A stretch of DNA of 64,000 nucleotides from Sphingomonas sp. dw_22 (lineage in GTDB: Bacteria > Pseudomonadota > Alphaproteobacteria > Sphingomonadales > Sphingomonadaceae), in contig NZ_JAAVVE010000013.1 of NCBI RefSeq assembly GCF_018449795.1, positions 30,606-94,605 of the forward strand. Direction: 5' to 3'. This document shows positions 36,992 to 45,517 of this stretch, in pieces (within the stretch, counting starts at the first letter, position 1; each line of letters starts with the position of its first letter). The translations under genes were made by a program, and so were the position numbers. The notes below the pieces were generated by a model. That model saw only the letters and a list, made by a program, of their open reading frames with translations, searched no databases and was not told the origin of the DNA.

Positions 36992-39799
36992 TCAGAGCTT
37001 CGCCCGCACGCCGAAATAGAGGCGGCGACCATAGGTCTCGATCACGTTCCGGCGATAGATGCTGTTGGCATTCTCGATCCGCGTCGAATCCGTCAGGTTC
37101 ACGCCTTCGAGGAAGACCGAGACATGTTTGTTGACGACATAGCTCGCCGAAGCGTCGAACTGCCCGAACGCTTCGCCAAAGGCCGGGTTGTTGCCGCGAT
37201 CGACCGCATTGATGAGGAAGCGGCTGCGCCAGTTATAGGAGCCGCGAATGGCGAACCGCCCATCGTCATAGAAGAGCGATGCATTGTAGCTGTTTCGCGA
37301 AACGCCGGGGAAGGGCAGCGCGTCGTCGGTGAAATAGTCCTGGCCTTCATAGCCGCTATCCTTGGTGTAGGTGTAGTTCGCCACGACGCCGAGATGGCTG
37401 AGCGGGCCGGGCAGGAAATCGAGCCCGAGCTGGACGCCGGCTTCGATACCCTGGATCTTGACGTGCTGCGTGCCGTTGATGGGCAGGCTGATCGTGTAGA
37501 CCTGGCCGTCGATCTCCTCGTCCTGCTTGGCCGTGTCGATGAACGACTTGATGTCCTTCTGGAAAGCCGTGACTGACAGATAGTTGGTGCGCGACATGTA
37601 ATATTCGAAGCCCAAGTCATACTGCCATGCGCGATAGGGCTTGAGCGCCGGATTGCCGCGCGAGCCCGTCAGGTTGACGACGTCCAGGCGCACATTGGGC
37701 GCCATCTGCGAGGGCGCGGGCCGCGCCAGCACGTCGGAGGCCGTGGCGCGCACGACCAGCTTGCGCGGGATGATCTCCGCCCGCAGGTTCGCCGAGGGCA
37801 GCAGGACGGTATATTCGCCCTCATAGCGCACCGGCGTAATCACGTTGTTCGCGCTCTGGCTCCCCGACGAGACGGTGCGGGTATGGACGAGGCGCGCGCC
37901 GACCACGCCGGACAGGTCGAAGCCGAGATCGGCCTTGAACGCGCCCTGGAGATAGCCCGCCACGGTCTCCTCGGTGACGCGATAGGTATCGAGCGGCGAG
38001 GTGCTGCCATAGGGGTCGGGCACGCCGATCGTGTCGGCCAGATTGTTGCCCAGGCTCCACCAGCGATCGATGCCGGAGAAGCCGAGATTGCCCGTATCGA
38101 AGAAGCTGCCGTCGAGGATCTCGCCGTGCTGGGAAAGCAGCCCCTGGAGCTGGCTCAGCATGGCGGCCGGCGTGGTGGTGGCGAGAACCTTGGTCCCCGT
38201 CACGCCCGACTGGGTGAGCGTGGTCTGGCCGGTGATCCCGTTCAGCGTGTAGACCGCGTTGTTGAACTGGCTGCTCGATACCAGCGAATGATATTCCGCG
38301 CCGGACTTGATCGAGCTGAGGAAGCCGTTGCTGTCGGGCCGATATTCCGCATCGAACTTGGCGCCGGTCTCGCGTTGCTTGTTCACGCGCGGGCGCGCCT
38401 CGGCCGACAGCGTGTTGACGCCGTCCACCTTGGTCGTGTCGAACGGCAGGATGATGTTGGGCGCCTGCTGCGGATTGCTGTAGTCGATCGTGATCCAGGG
38501 CAGGGCGTCCTTGCCCGAGACGGCGGCGGTCAGGTCGATCTCGTCGTTGAACACCCGCGACGCCGCATAGGTGCCGCGCGCCGAAAGCTTGAACTTGCCG
38601 ACCTGCCATTCCGCACCGGCGATGCCGTTGAAGGTGCGCCGATAAAGCCCGCCGATCACGCTGCGATAATTGACGCTCGGGCCGCTGCCGGGATTGGAAT
38701 TGTTGACGAAGGTCACCTTTTCCGCGGTCTCGTCCCGGATCACCACATCTGTCGGATCGATGCCGCCATTGGCGACCGATTGCGAGGTGCTGAGCTGGAG
38801 ATACTGGTCGTTCGAGGTCGTGTTGCTCTTGGTGAACGTGCCTTCGACATAGGCTTTGAAGCGGTCGCTGGGCCGCCATTCGACGATGCCGCTCAGGGCA
38901 TAGCGCTGGGTCGGCTCGGTCGACTGGATGTAGCGCGGGATATCGGGATAGAAGTCGCCGAAGCCGCTATTGTCGAGGTCCACGCAGCGGGCCTGGTTGC
39001 GGCCGGAGAGGCAGTTCTGGTTCGCCGGCGTCGCGGGCACGATCGCCTCCACCTGGCGCCAGCCGGTCGTGCGCGCCTGGTCGTAGCGGATGGTCCGCTC
39101 CTCATAGGTGCCCGACAGCAGCACGCCGATCGTGTCGTGCGCGAAAAGCCTGGAGCCGATCAGCGCGAACTTGGGATCCACCTTGTCGGCCAGCTCATTG
39201 TAGATGCCCTGCGCCGAGCCGGCGAGGAAACCCTCCTTGGCGTCGAAGGGGCGCCGGGTGATGACGCGCACCGTGCCGCCCAGGCCGCCTTCGGTCATGT
39301 CCGGCGTCGCGGACTTGTAGACTTCCAGCCGCGAGACGAACTCGGTCGGCAGGTCGCGGAAGTCGACGGCGCGGTTGCTGCCGTTTCCGCTCGCGGCGGC
39401 GATCGAAGTGGAGAGCGCGGACTGGCCGTTGATCTCGACCCGGTTGAGCGAGGGATCGGCGCCGCGGATCGTGACCGCCTGGCCCTCGCCGCCGCCGCGC
39501 GTGATCTGCACGCCCGTCACGCGCTGAAGCGCTTCGCCGATATTCTTGTCGGGGAACTTGCCGACATCCTCGGCCGAAATGGCGTCCATGACCTGCGGGG
39601 CATCGCGTTTCGCGCTCAGCGCATCGGCAAGGCTCTTTCGAATGCCGGTGACGACGATGTCGGACCGATCGGCTTCGCCATCGGCCCGATCCGAGCCGTC
39701 CGTCTTGGATTGCTGTGACGCTTCGTTCTGCGCGACCTGCGCGTGGACCGACGTGCTGGCAAGCAGCAGGACAGCCACTCCCGAGAGACGGGTGAGCAT
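36992..39799 (-). CDS. TonB-dependent receptor, TIGR01782-type, of the rhamnogalacturonan operon
   Basis: 935 aa from ATG 39799 (signal peptide MLTRLSGVAVLLLASTSVHAQ). TonB box SDIVVTGIRKSLADALSAKRDAPQVMDAISAEDVGKFPDKNIGEALQRVTGVQITR, then VTIRGADPSLNRVEINGQ, and DLPTEFVSRLEVYKSATPDMTEGGLGGTVRVITRRPFD: the classic wording of the large Xanthomonas/Caulobacter carbohydrate receptors. Barrel ends GRRLYFGVRAKL. It leads an operon with DUF6250 and lyase-like genes, so oligosaccharides from pectin are the probable cargo. Confidence 0.92.
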   Translation of the reverse strand: MLTRLSGVAVLLLASTSVHAQVAQNEASQQSKTDGSDRADGEADRSDIVVTGIRKSLADALSAKRDAPQVMDAISAEDVGKFPDKNIGEALQRVTGVQITRGGGEGQAVTIRGADPSLNRVEINGQSALSTSIAAASGNGSNRAVDFRDLPTEFVSRLEVYKSATPDMTEGGLGGTVRVITRRPFDAKEGFLAGSAQGIYNELADKVDPKFALIGSRLFAHDTIGVLLSGTYEERTIRYDQARTTGWRQVEAIVPATPANQNCLSGRNQARCVDLDNSGFGDFYPDIPRYIQSTEPTQRYALSGIVEWRPSDRFKAYVEGTFTKSNTTSNDQYLQLSTSQSVANGGIDPTDVVIRDETAEKVTFVNNSNPGSGPSVNYRSVIGGLYRRTFNGIAGAEWQVGKFKLSARGTYAASRVFNDEIDLTAAVSGKDALPWITIDYSNPQQAPNIILPFDTTKVDGVNTLSAEARPRVNKQRETGAKFDAEYRPDSNGFLSSIKSGAEYHSLVSSSQFNNAVYTLNGITGQTTLTQSGVTGTKVLATTTPAAMLSQLQGLLSQHGEILDGSFFDTGNLGFSGIDRWWSLGNNLADTIGVPDPYGSTSPLDTYRVTEETVAGYLQGAFKADLGFDLSGVVGARLVHTRTVSSGSQSANNVITPVRYEGEYTVLLPSANLRAEIIPRKLVVRATASDVLARPAPSQMAPNVRLDVVNLTGSRGNPALKPYRAWQYDLGFEYYMSRTNYLSVTAFQKDIKSFIDTAKQDEEIDGQVYTISLPINGTQHVKIQGIEAGVQLGLDFLPGPLSHLGVVANYTYTKDSGYEGQDYFTDDALPFPGVSRNSYNASLFYDDGRFAIRGSYNWRSRFLINAVDRGNNPAFGEAFGQFDASASYVVNKHVSVFLEGVNLTDSTRIENANSIYRRNVIETYGRRLYFGVRAKL

Positions 39800-39851
39800 T
39801 GGACCCCCTATTTTTATTGGAATTACGTAGGCTTGGGGGCGGGAGCTAATT

Positions 39852-39868
39852 TCTATCAGTTTGATAGA
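39852..39868. promoter_or_regulatory. palindrome upstream of the rhamnogalacturonan receptor gene
   Basis: A perfect 7-3-7 inverted repeat (TCTATCA-GTT-TGATAGA) about 53 bp upstream of the receptor ATG at 39799, in an AT-rich stretch. Size and place fit the operator of a GntR- or LacI-type sugar regulator. Otherwise the 39800-40101 gap holds no gene I can support. Confidence 0.45.
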
Positions 39869-40101
39869 CAATTAAGTTTTTCTAACGGGCGGGGAAGGCG
39901 CGCTGTCGTCGCGTGGTGGAACGCGAAGTCTGCTCGGTTCGAATATCGGCCTCGCGTCGAAGTCTGGCATATGCGATCCGCCAGTCAGGCTCGTGCCTGA
40001 GCACCGAAGTATAACGACCTGGCTCAGTTCGCCGCCGCGTGCGACGAACATGCCCCGTAGTCGCAGGAAGGTGTAGAGCACGCCCGCCCGCCAATGCGCA
40101 C

Positions 40102-41568
40102 TTACCGCAAGGGCGCCGGCAGGCTCACGCGATAGACCAGTATCCGGCTGTCATTGTCGAAGTCCGAGTCACAGGACTGGCCGGACATCCGGCAGCGGCG
40201 CGCGATGAAGTCGTTGTCGTTGCCGACGAGCAGGAAATAGTCGGCCGGATGATCCGGCTCCAGTACCGGCGCGAGGTCCAGCGCTTCCCATTTCTCGGAC
40301 AGCGCCTCGACGCTGAGCCCGAAGCGCGCGAGCTGCACGGGATTGAGCATGTTCACCAGCTCGACCCGTTCGGCCGGGACGATGCCTGGGCGCAGCTTCG
40401 TGCCGGCAGGATCCTGCAGCAGCGATGCGGTGCCCGTCTCATATGCGGTGCCGGCGAGGTTGGTCGCGCCCGCGACGTCGACCAGCAGGATGCTCTTGTA
40501 GACGATGGGCGCCTTGCCCTCCGCGCCGCGACCCGCGCCATCGCGGGAGAGCATCAGGAACCTATGGCCGTCGAGCGCGCGGATCTCGCTCTGCGCGGCG
40601 GTGCGATTGGGCGCGCCGCCGTTGCCCTCGTCGGTATAGGTCGGCAGTCGCATCACATGGTGCGCGACGGGCTTCGCCGGTGTCGGCGTGCGGCTCACAT
40701 CGTAGACCAGCACTCGCGTGTTGATGCGGCCGGCGGCATTGCCGGTGGCGCTATCCTGCATCAGCGCGCTCTGCAGGGCCACGAACAAGGTGCGGCCGTC
40801 GGGCGACAGCGACATGCCTTCCGGCCCCTGGTTGTTGCGCCGGCCGGTATCCGGCGCGTGCAACGAACCGAAGTCGGGCCGCCCGTCGCGGCGCGGGGCG
40901 ATCGCCGGGGGCGGCTGGATCACGCCGCGCAGGCGGCCGCGCGGGTCGAAATAATAGATATTGGCCGTGTATTCGTCGCCGACATAGAAGCCGCCGTCGC
41001 GCGTGAATTGCAGCGATTCCGCGTCGAGCGACACCTTGCCGCTGCCTACGCCGCTGGGCGGCGCGGGCAGCACGATGCCGCGCTCGGTCAGCGTGCCCGC
41101 GCCCGGATCGGCGCCGGTGAACGGTCGGCCGCGAAAGTCCCGCAGCTCCAGTCCGCCATCGGGAATGAGGGTAACCCGGCCATCGCCCGGCGCGAAGCGG
41201 ATGCGCAGGCGCTCCAGCCGCGCCGGATAGTCGAAGAAGAGGTTTTCGGCGGGATCGTTGCGCCCCCGGTCCGGCAGCGTCCAGAGCACGCCTTCATAGT
41301 GATCGCCGACGCGCTTCCAGCTTCCGGGCGCGATCTGCAGCGAGGAAAAGGAACCCAGCGTGTCGCCGAGGAAATCGACCGTGTCCGCCGGAAGCCGGCC
41401 GGTGCCGACCAGGCCCCGATTGATAAAAGTCTGGCCGTGCAGCGAGATGCTGCGTGCGCCGGTGGTCTGATCCAGGTGCGGCCGGGTGATGGGTTCTTCC
41501 CCGCCGGTAAAGGCGGGGAGGAGCCACAACAGGATCAGCGCGACGGCGCGCAGACCCTTAGAAGGCAT
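40102..41568 (-). CDS. exported esterase-like activity of phytase family protein
   Basis: 488 aa from ATG 41568 (signal MPSKGLRAVALILLWLLPAFTGG). A beta-propeller-like sequence with SGKVSLDAESLQFTRDGGFYVGDEYTANIYYFDPRGRLRGVIQPP, NNQGPEGMSLSPDGRTLFVALQSA, RFLMLSRDG and EKWEALDLAPVLEPDHPADYFLLVGNDNDF matches the phytase-like domain family (PF13449, from memory). Activity in these proteins is mostly unproven; phosphoester or ester hydrolysis is suggested. It overlaps the upstream TonB receptor gene by 11 nt, so the pair probably imports and processes one substrate. Confidence 0.82.
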   Translation of the reverse strand: MPSKGLRAVALILLWLLPAFTGGEEPITRPHLDQTTGARSISLHGQTFINRGLVGTGRLPADTVDFLGDTLGSFSSLQIAPGSWKRVGDHYEGVLWTLPDRGRNDPAENLFFDYPARLERLRIRFAPGDGRVTLIPDGGLELRDFRGRPFTGADPGAGTLTERGIVLPAPPSGVGSGKVSLDAESLQFTRDGGFYVGDEYTANIYYFDPRGRLRGVIQPPPAIAPRRDGRPDFGSLHAPDTGRRNNQGPEGMSLSPDGRTLFVALQSALMQDSATGNAAGRINTRVLVYDVSRTPTPAKPVAHHVMRLPTYTDEGNGGAPNRTAAQSEIRALDGHRFLMLSRDGAGRGAEGKAPIVYKSILLVDVAGATNLAGTAYETGTASLLQDPAGTKLRPGIVPAERVELVNMLNPVQLARFGLSVEALSEKWEALDLAPVLEPDHPADYFLLVGNDNDFIARRCRMSGQSCDSDFDNDSRILVYRVSLPAPLR

Positions 41569-43951
41569 AGCCGATCGTGCCGAAGATCTGCCGCGGCGCC
41601 GACGAGTGGAACACCAGGAGGTTGCCGGCCGCGTCGTCCGGCGCGAACACGCTGTTGTCGAAGTTCGACGCATAGCGCTTGTCGGTCAGGTTGGTGACGT
41701 TCAGCGACAGCCTGAGGCCCTTCAGCGCACTGGAGGCAGCGCCGAAGTCGTAACCAAGGCCGAGGTCGAACGTGGTGACGGCGCCGAAGCTCTGGTCGTT
41801 GGTGTAGGTGTAATAGCGCCGGCCGGTGTACTTGCCCTGCAGCGAGGCCGAGAAGCCGTCCTGCTTCAGGGTCAGCACGCTGGCGAGCATCTCCTTCGGC
41901 GTATCCACCTGCTGCTTGCCTGCCGTCTGCTTGACCACGCAGGTGGTGGTGCACCAATTGAGGTCGTCATCATAGGTGGATTTGTTGAACGAAGCCGAAT
42001 TGTACCAGCTCAGCCACGGCAGCGGCTTCCACAGCACCCCGAGCTCCGCGCCCTTGCTCGTGACGCTGCCGGCGTTGTGGAAGGAATTGCCGCAGCCGGG
42101 GTTCTGCTGCTGGTTCGTCGGGCAGGGGTTATACTGCAACAGGCGGTTGTCGAACTTCACGTAATAGCCGGTCAGCGAAACCTGGAGCGGGCCGCTCACA
42201 TAGCGATAGCCGCCTTCGACGCTCTTCGAGGTCTCGGGCTTCAGCGTGTTCCCCTGCGCGTCCCAGACGGCCTGGGATACCGACTGCGGACCGAGTTTGA
42301 AGCCGCCCTGGAACATCGCCATGTTCTCGGCATAGCTCGCGAACAGTTCGTGTCCGAGCGCAACCGCCCAGCGCACACCCACTTCCGGCAGGAAATTGTC
42401 CTTGGCCGTCAGCGTGCCGCTCGCGAACTGGCTGGATGCTGGCGGCGCCTTCTTGGCGATGCCGTCCTGGGCCTGGGCATCCGACTTCGAATAGGTGCTC
42501 TTGAAACCGAAATCGAAGCTCAGCGTGTCATCGAGCAGCCTCACCGTGTCCTGGACGTAGAATTGCTGCGTCTTCCACTTGGTCTCCTGCACCCATTGGG
42601 CGGTATCCGGCTGGCCCTTCAGGAACTGCGCCAGGCTGAAGGGGGCCGTGACGTTGGTCCAGATATAGCGCGCGGCGCTGCTGGTGTTCTCCTCCACCCA
42701 GAGGCCCGCCTGGAACTCGTTGAAGCCGACATGCCAGTTCAGGCTCGCGAGCACGCCGGTACGGTCGATGGTGTAGCGCGTGTCGCGGATCTGGACCGGC
42801 AAGTCGTCGGCGGTGCTCGCCGTGCCCTGGGTGGACCAGCCGGTGATCCAGTTGTTGCCCGCGCCTTTGTCCTCATGGTGATACACCTGCGTGTGCACGC
42901 TGAGGGATTTGGTGAGGTCGAAATCCCCTGCGAGGTAGTATAGTTCGTCGTTGCGCAGGATCTGGCCATTGGTGAAGGTGACGTCGGAGGTCTTTTGCGG
43001 CGACGGTGCGGCAACGCACTTGGTCGGCGCCGTCGGCCCGGTCACGCCGCAATAGGCGACGCCGAGATAGGACTGCCAGTCCGGCGCATAGCCGCCCCAA
43101 TCCCAGCCGAGGCGCCCGAGCATGTCCTTCGACAGATAGGGATCGTCGGCCTGGTTGGTGCGCGAGATGTCCGCGAAGGCCGTGATCTTGCCGCCGTCGA
43201 ACTTGTACTGGAGCTTGCCGTTCAGCTGCTTGCCGGTGGACTTGTTCCAGGCGCCCTGGTTCACGAACAGATCCTGCTGGCTGTACTGCCCGGAGATATA
43301 GGCCGAGAAACCGGCATGCTCGCCGGTATCGATGCGCACGAAGGTGCGCAGGCTGTCCTCGCTGCCGACGGTCTGGCTGACCGCGGCGCCCATCTGCTTG
43401 CGCGGGTCGCTGGACACATAGGTCAGCGCGCCGCCGAGATTGCTGGTCGAGGGGATGCCGAGGCCGGCGATGCCGGTCGCGAGATCGGCGCGGCCGAGAT
43501 TCTCGGAGATCAGCGCGCGGCTGATGGTGAGGCCGTTATAGTTGTTGTAGGCGCCGTCGCCGAGCGGCATGCCGTCGAGCGTGTAGCCGAGGTGCGTGGT
43601 GCTGAAGCCGCGCACCTGGAGCGACAGCGACTGCTCGTTGACGCCCAGCGCGTCGATCGACTGCGCCATCACGCCTGGCAGGAAGTTCAGCGCCTTCTGG
43701 ATGCTGGTGCCGGGGGGCAGCGTGTCGAGGTTTGACGGCAGCAGGGTCGAGACCGAGCGGGTCTCGCCGCTGCCGATGACGACGATGTCCTGGGAATCGC
43801 CATTGTCGCTTGCTTCGGCGGCGGGCGCGGTGCTGTCGGTCGTCTGGGCATGCGCGGCGGGCGCGAGCGCGGTCAGCGCGGCCGAAGCCATCAGAAAAGC
43901 GTAAGCGTGGCCATGGCGCAGCCGGCGGCGCGAAAAATCGGTCATCATCAT
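41558..43951 (-). CDS. TonB-dependent receptor paired with the phytase-like protein
   Basis: 797 aa. Three successive ATG codons (43951, 43948, 43945) follow GGACGGGGA; the third has the best spacing. The signal ends AAHAQ, then TonB box QDIVVIGSGE, plug (LPPGTSIQKALNFLPGVMAQSIDALGVNEQSLSLQVRGFSTTHLGYTLDGMPLGDGAYNNYNGL) and barrel ending QIFGTIGYAF. The plug wording is like siderophore or thiamine-type receptors, but the cargo is unknown. It is translationally coupled to the phytase-like gene downstream. Confidence 0.91.
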   Translation of the reverse strand: MMMTDFSRRRLRHGHAYAFLMASAALTALAPAAHAQTTDSTAPAAEASDNGDSQDIVVIGSGETRSVSTLLPSNLDTLPPGTSIQKALNFLPGVMAQSIDALGVNEQSLSLQVRGFSTTHLGYTLDGMPLGDGAYNNYNGLTISRALISENLGRADLATGIAGLGIPSTSNLGGALTYVSSDPRKQMGAAVSQTVGSEDSLRTFVRIDTGEHAGFSAYISGQYSQQDLFVNQGAWNKSTGKQLNGKLQYKFDGGKITAFADISRTNQADDPYLSKDMLGRLGWDWGGYAPDWQSYLGVAYCGVTGPTAPTKCVAAPSPQKTSDVTFTNGQILRNDELYYLAGDFDLTKSLSVHTQVYHHEDKGAGNNWITGWSTQGTASTADDLPVQIRDTRYTIDRTGVLASLNWHVGFNEFQAGLWVEENTSSAARYIWTNVTAPFSLAQFLKGQPDTAQWVQETKWKTQQFYVQDTVRLLDDTLSFDFGFKSTYSKSDAQAQDGIAKKAPPASSQFASGTLTAKDNFLPEVGVRWAVALGHELFASYAENMAMFQGGFKLGPQSVSQAVWDAQGNTLKPETSKSVEGGYRYVSGPLQVSLTGYYVKFDNRLLQYNPCPTNQQQNPGCGNSFHNAGSVTSKGAELGVLWKPLPWLSWYNSASFNKSTYDDDLNWCTTTCVVKQTAGKQQVDTPKEMLASVLTLKQDGFSASLQGKYTGRRYYTYTNDQSFGAVTTFDLGLGYDFGAASSALKGLRLSLNVTNLTDKRYASNFDNSVFAPDDAAGNLLVFHSSAPRQIFGTIGYAF

Positions 43952-44061
43952 TCCCCGTCCGGCGGTCGGATGGCCGCCCCGATCGCGAGCTAGGTCGGGT
44001 TCGCGTCGGTATCGTTACGGAGTCACGACATTTTGATGACGATGCGTAACGCCCGGTTTTC

Positions 44062-44077
44062 GTTGCCTATTGGCAAC
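44062..44077. promoter_or_regulatory. 16-bp palindrome upstream of the phytase-linked receptor
   Basis: GTTGCC-TATT-GGCAAC, perfect 6-bp arms, about 110 bp upstream of the receptor start codons. It may be an operator. The rest of 43952-44296 and 44408-44567 shows no gene or known RNA that I can support. Confidence 0.35.
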
Positions 44078-44296
44078 AGTTGTGTGGGCTGCTCGCTGTG
44101 CTGGAGGCGGTAATCGCCAAGGGATGATCGCGCTGGGGATCGTTGAGGGCGCCGGTGGCGATCTTCGGGATGGAAACACCTCGCCTTGCTGAGATAATGG
44201 AAATGGGGCGGGAAGGCGCCCGAATGTCGTCATTCCGCCTGAAGGTCTAACAATCCGAAACCCGTCGCTGGAACTCCGAAGACGGAGGTGAGCACT

Positions 44297-44407
44297 ATGC
44301 GATTGACCCCGGCGTCACGGGAAGCGCGCAGCACGCGAAACACCCCCATCGACAGCGGGCCTGATCCAATCCTCTTCGCGCGTCTGATCGCCGGAAGGGG
44401 CTTTTGA
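44297..44407 (+). CDS. possible small ORF with a strong ribosome site
   Basis: 36 codons from ATG 44297 to TGA 44407, preceded by GGAGG at 44284-44288 with 8-nt spacing. The peptide starts MRLTPASREARSTRNTPID and ends FARLIAGRGF. No homology is recognised. It sits in an otherwise empty 600-bp stretch, and chance occurrence is quite possible. Confidence 0.2.
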   Translation: MRLTPASREARSTRNTPIDSGPDPILFARLIAGRGF

Positions 44408-44567
44408 ATTTCCGCTGCCGATCACTCATGGACCTTCAGGATGGGTTTGGGAGATCCTAAAGCCGGTCATTCACTACGGCCCTTCCGGCGGCAAGGTGTC
44501 CATTGCCGTCTTTCAAACCGCCAAGTTCCGGTCCTGAAACCAGCCATTCATGTTTGGAAGAACTTGT

Positions 44568-45059
44568 TCATTTCGCACCTGTCCGGTTCAGAGCTTCGCG
44601 CAGGAAGGCGATCGTCTGCGCCTCGCTGGTGGTCGTGCCGCTGGTTATGACGTTGATCGACTTGTCGCCCTGTATCGCGCCGGCCTGCCATCCTCCTATT
44701 TGAGGGACGACGAAGCCTTTGATGCCGACGTCCGCGAGCTTCTTGAAGCCCGGTGCCGCCTTGGGCGGAGAATGATCGCCAGCGTCGACGATCTGCAACA
44801 TGACGAAACTGGAGCCATCGCTCGTTATGCCAACCCACTGGCAGCCGGTGCCCATCGCCGCATTGGTTCCTAACTTTGCGGGCGCACCGAAATAGGTCGC
44901 GATCTCGGCGACGAGAAGATCTTGCACTGGGCATTGTCCGCCGCTGCCGGTCAAGACATCGGCGGTTTGTTGTCCTCGTTGTGCCGTGGAGGGGATCGAT
45001 TGGCCGCAAGCCGCCAAGCCAACGGAGAGAGCCAGAATAAGGCTATAGGTCGCGCGCAT
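44568..45059 (-). CDS. small hypothetical lipoprotein
   Basis: 163 aa. N-terminus MRATYSLILALSVGLAACGQ has a short signal and lipobox LAAC (lipidated Cys18), so it is anchored in the envelope. The mature protein contains LLVAEIATYFGAPAKLGTNAAMGTGCQWVG, VMLQIVDAGDH, FKKLADVGIKGFVVP and TIAFLREALN. It resembles small DUF3558-like lipoproteins, but I cannot assign a family. Isolated gene between two regulatory or decayed regions. Confidence 0.7.
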   Translation of the reverse strand: MRATYSLILALSVGLAACGQSIPSTAQRGQQTADVLTGSGGQCPVQDLLVAEIATYFGAPAKLGTNAAMGTGCQWVGITSDGSSFVMLQIVDAGDHSPPKAAPGFKKLADVGIKGFVVPQIGGWQAGAIQGDKSINVITSGTTTSEAQTIAFLREALNRTGAK

Positions 45060-45120
45060 ATCAATCTGGTTCCGCGCCGCACGGAACTAGCGATCTTGTC
45101 CGGACAGCGCCGTGACGCGC

Positions 45121-45298
45121 GTCAATTCGCGATCCGGGAGGAGATCGCCGATGGCCGTCTCACGTCCATTCTGGAAGAGTGGATGAGCGATACCGATCAG
45201 TTCAATATGTTATGGCCGGCCGTCAGATCACGCCCAAACTGAGAGCGTTTGTCCACTTCATGGCCGAGCATCTGCAACCGCATTGGACCGTGGCCTAG
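45121..45298 (+). pseudogene. remnant of a LysR-type regulator (C-terminal end, frameshifted)
   Basis: The plus strand reads FAIREEIADGRLTSILEEWMSDTDQFNMLWPA up to about 45215. After a one-base shift it continues GRQITPKLRAFVHFMAEHLQ to a TAG at 45296-45298. This is the usual C-terminal wording of LysR-family regulators. The DNA-binding and most of the co-inducer domain are missing, so it is a decayed fragment. The rest of 45060-45517 has no gene I can support. Confidence 0.6.
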
Positions 45299-45497
45299 CT
45301 GCCCGCACATAGATGCACGCACCGCCGGCGCGTTGATCCACTGCTATGCCGAACTGTGCCAGTCGCGCCCTGAAGTCGACATCCGAGAGCATCGCCTGCA
45401 TTCCAGTGCGCCTGATCGCCTTGCGACATTGCAGGAATGCCGGATCCTTCGCTTTTCCGGTCGACAGCGAATCCCGGCGCGGTCCCGCAAAGGGATA

Positions 45498-45512
45498 GGA
45501 CCGCGCCGGTCC
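45498..45512 (-). terminator. possible terminator of the receptor-hydrolase unit
   Basis: GGACCG-3 nt-CGGTCC hairpin just after the stop codon of the PHP hydrolase (45518), followed on the minus strand by TATCCCTTT. The stem is only 6 bp and the T tract is short. Confidence 0.4.
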
Positions 45513-45517
45513 TCGGC

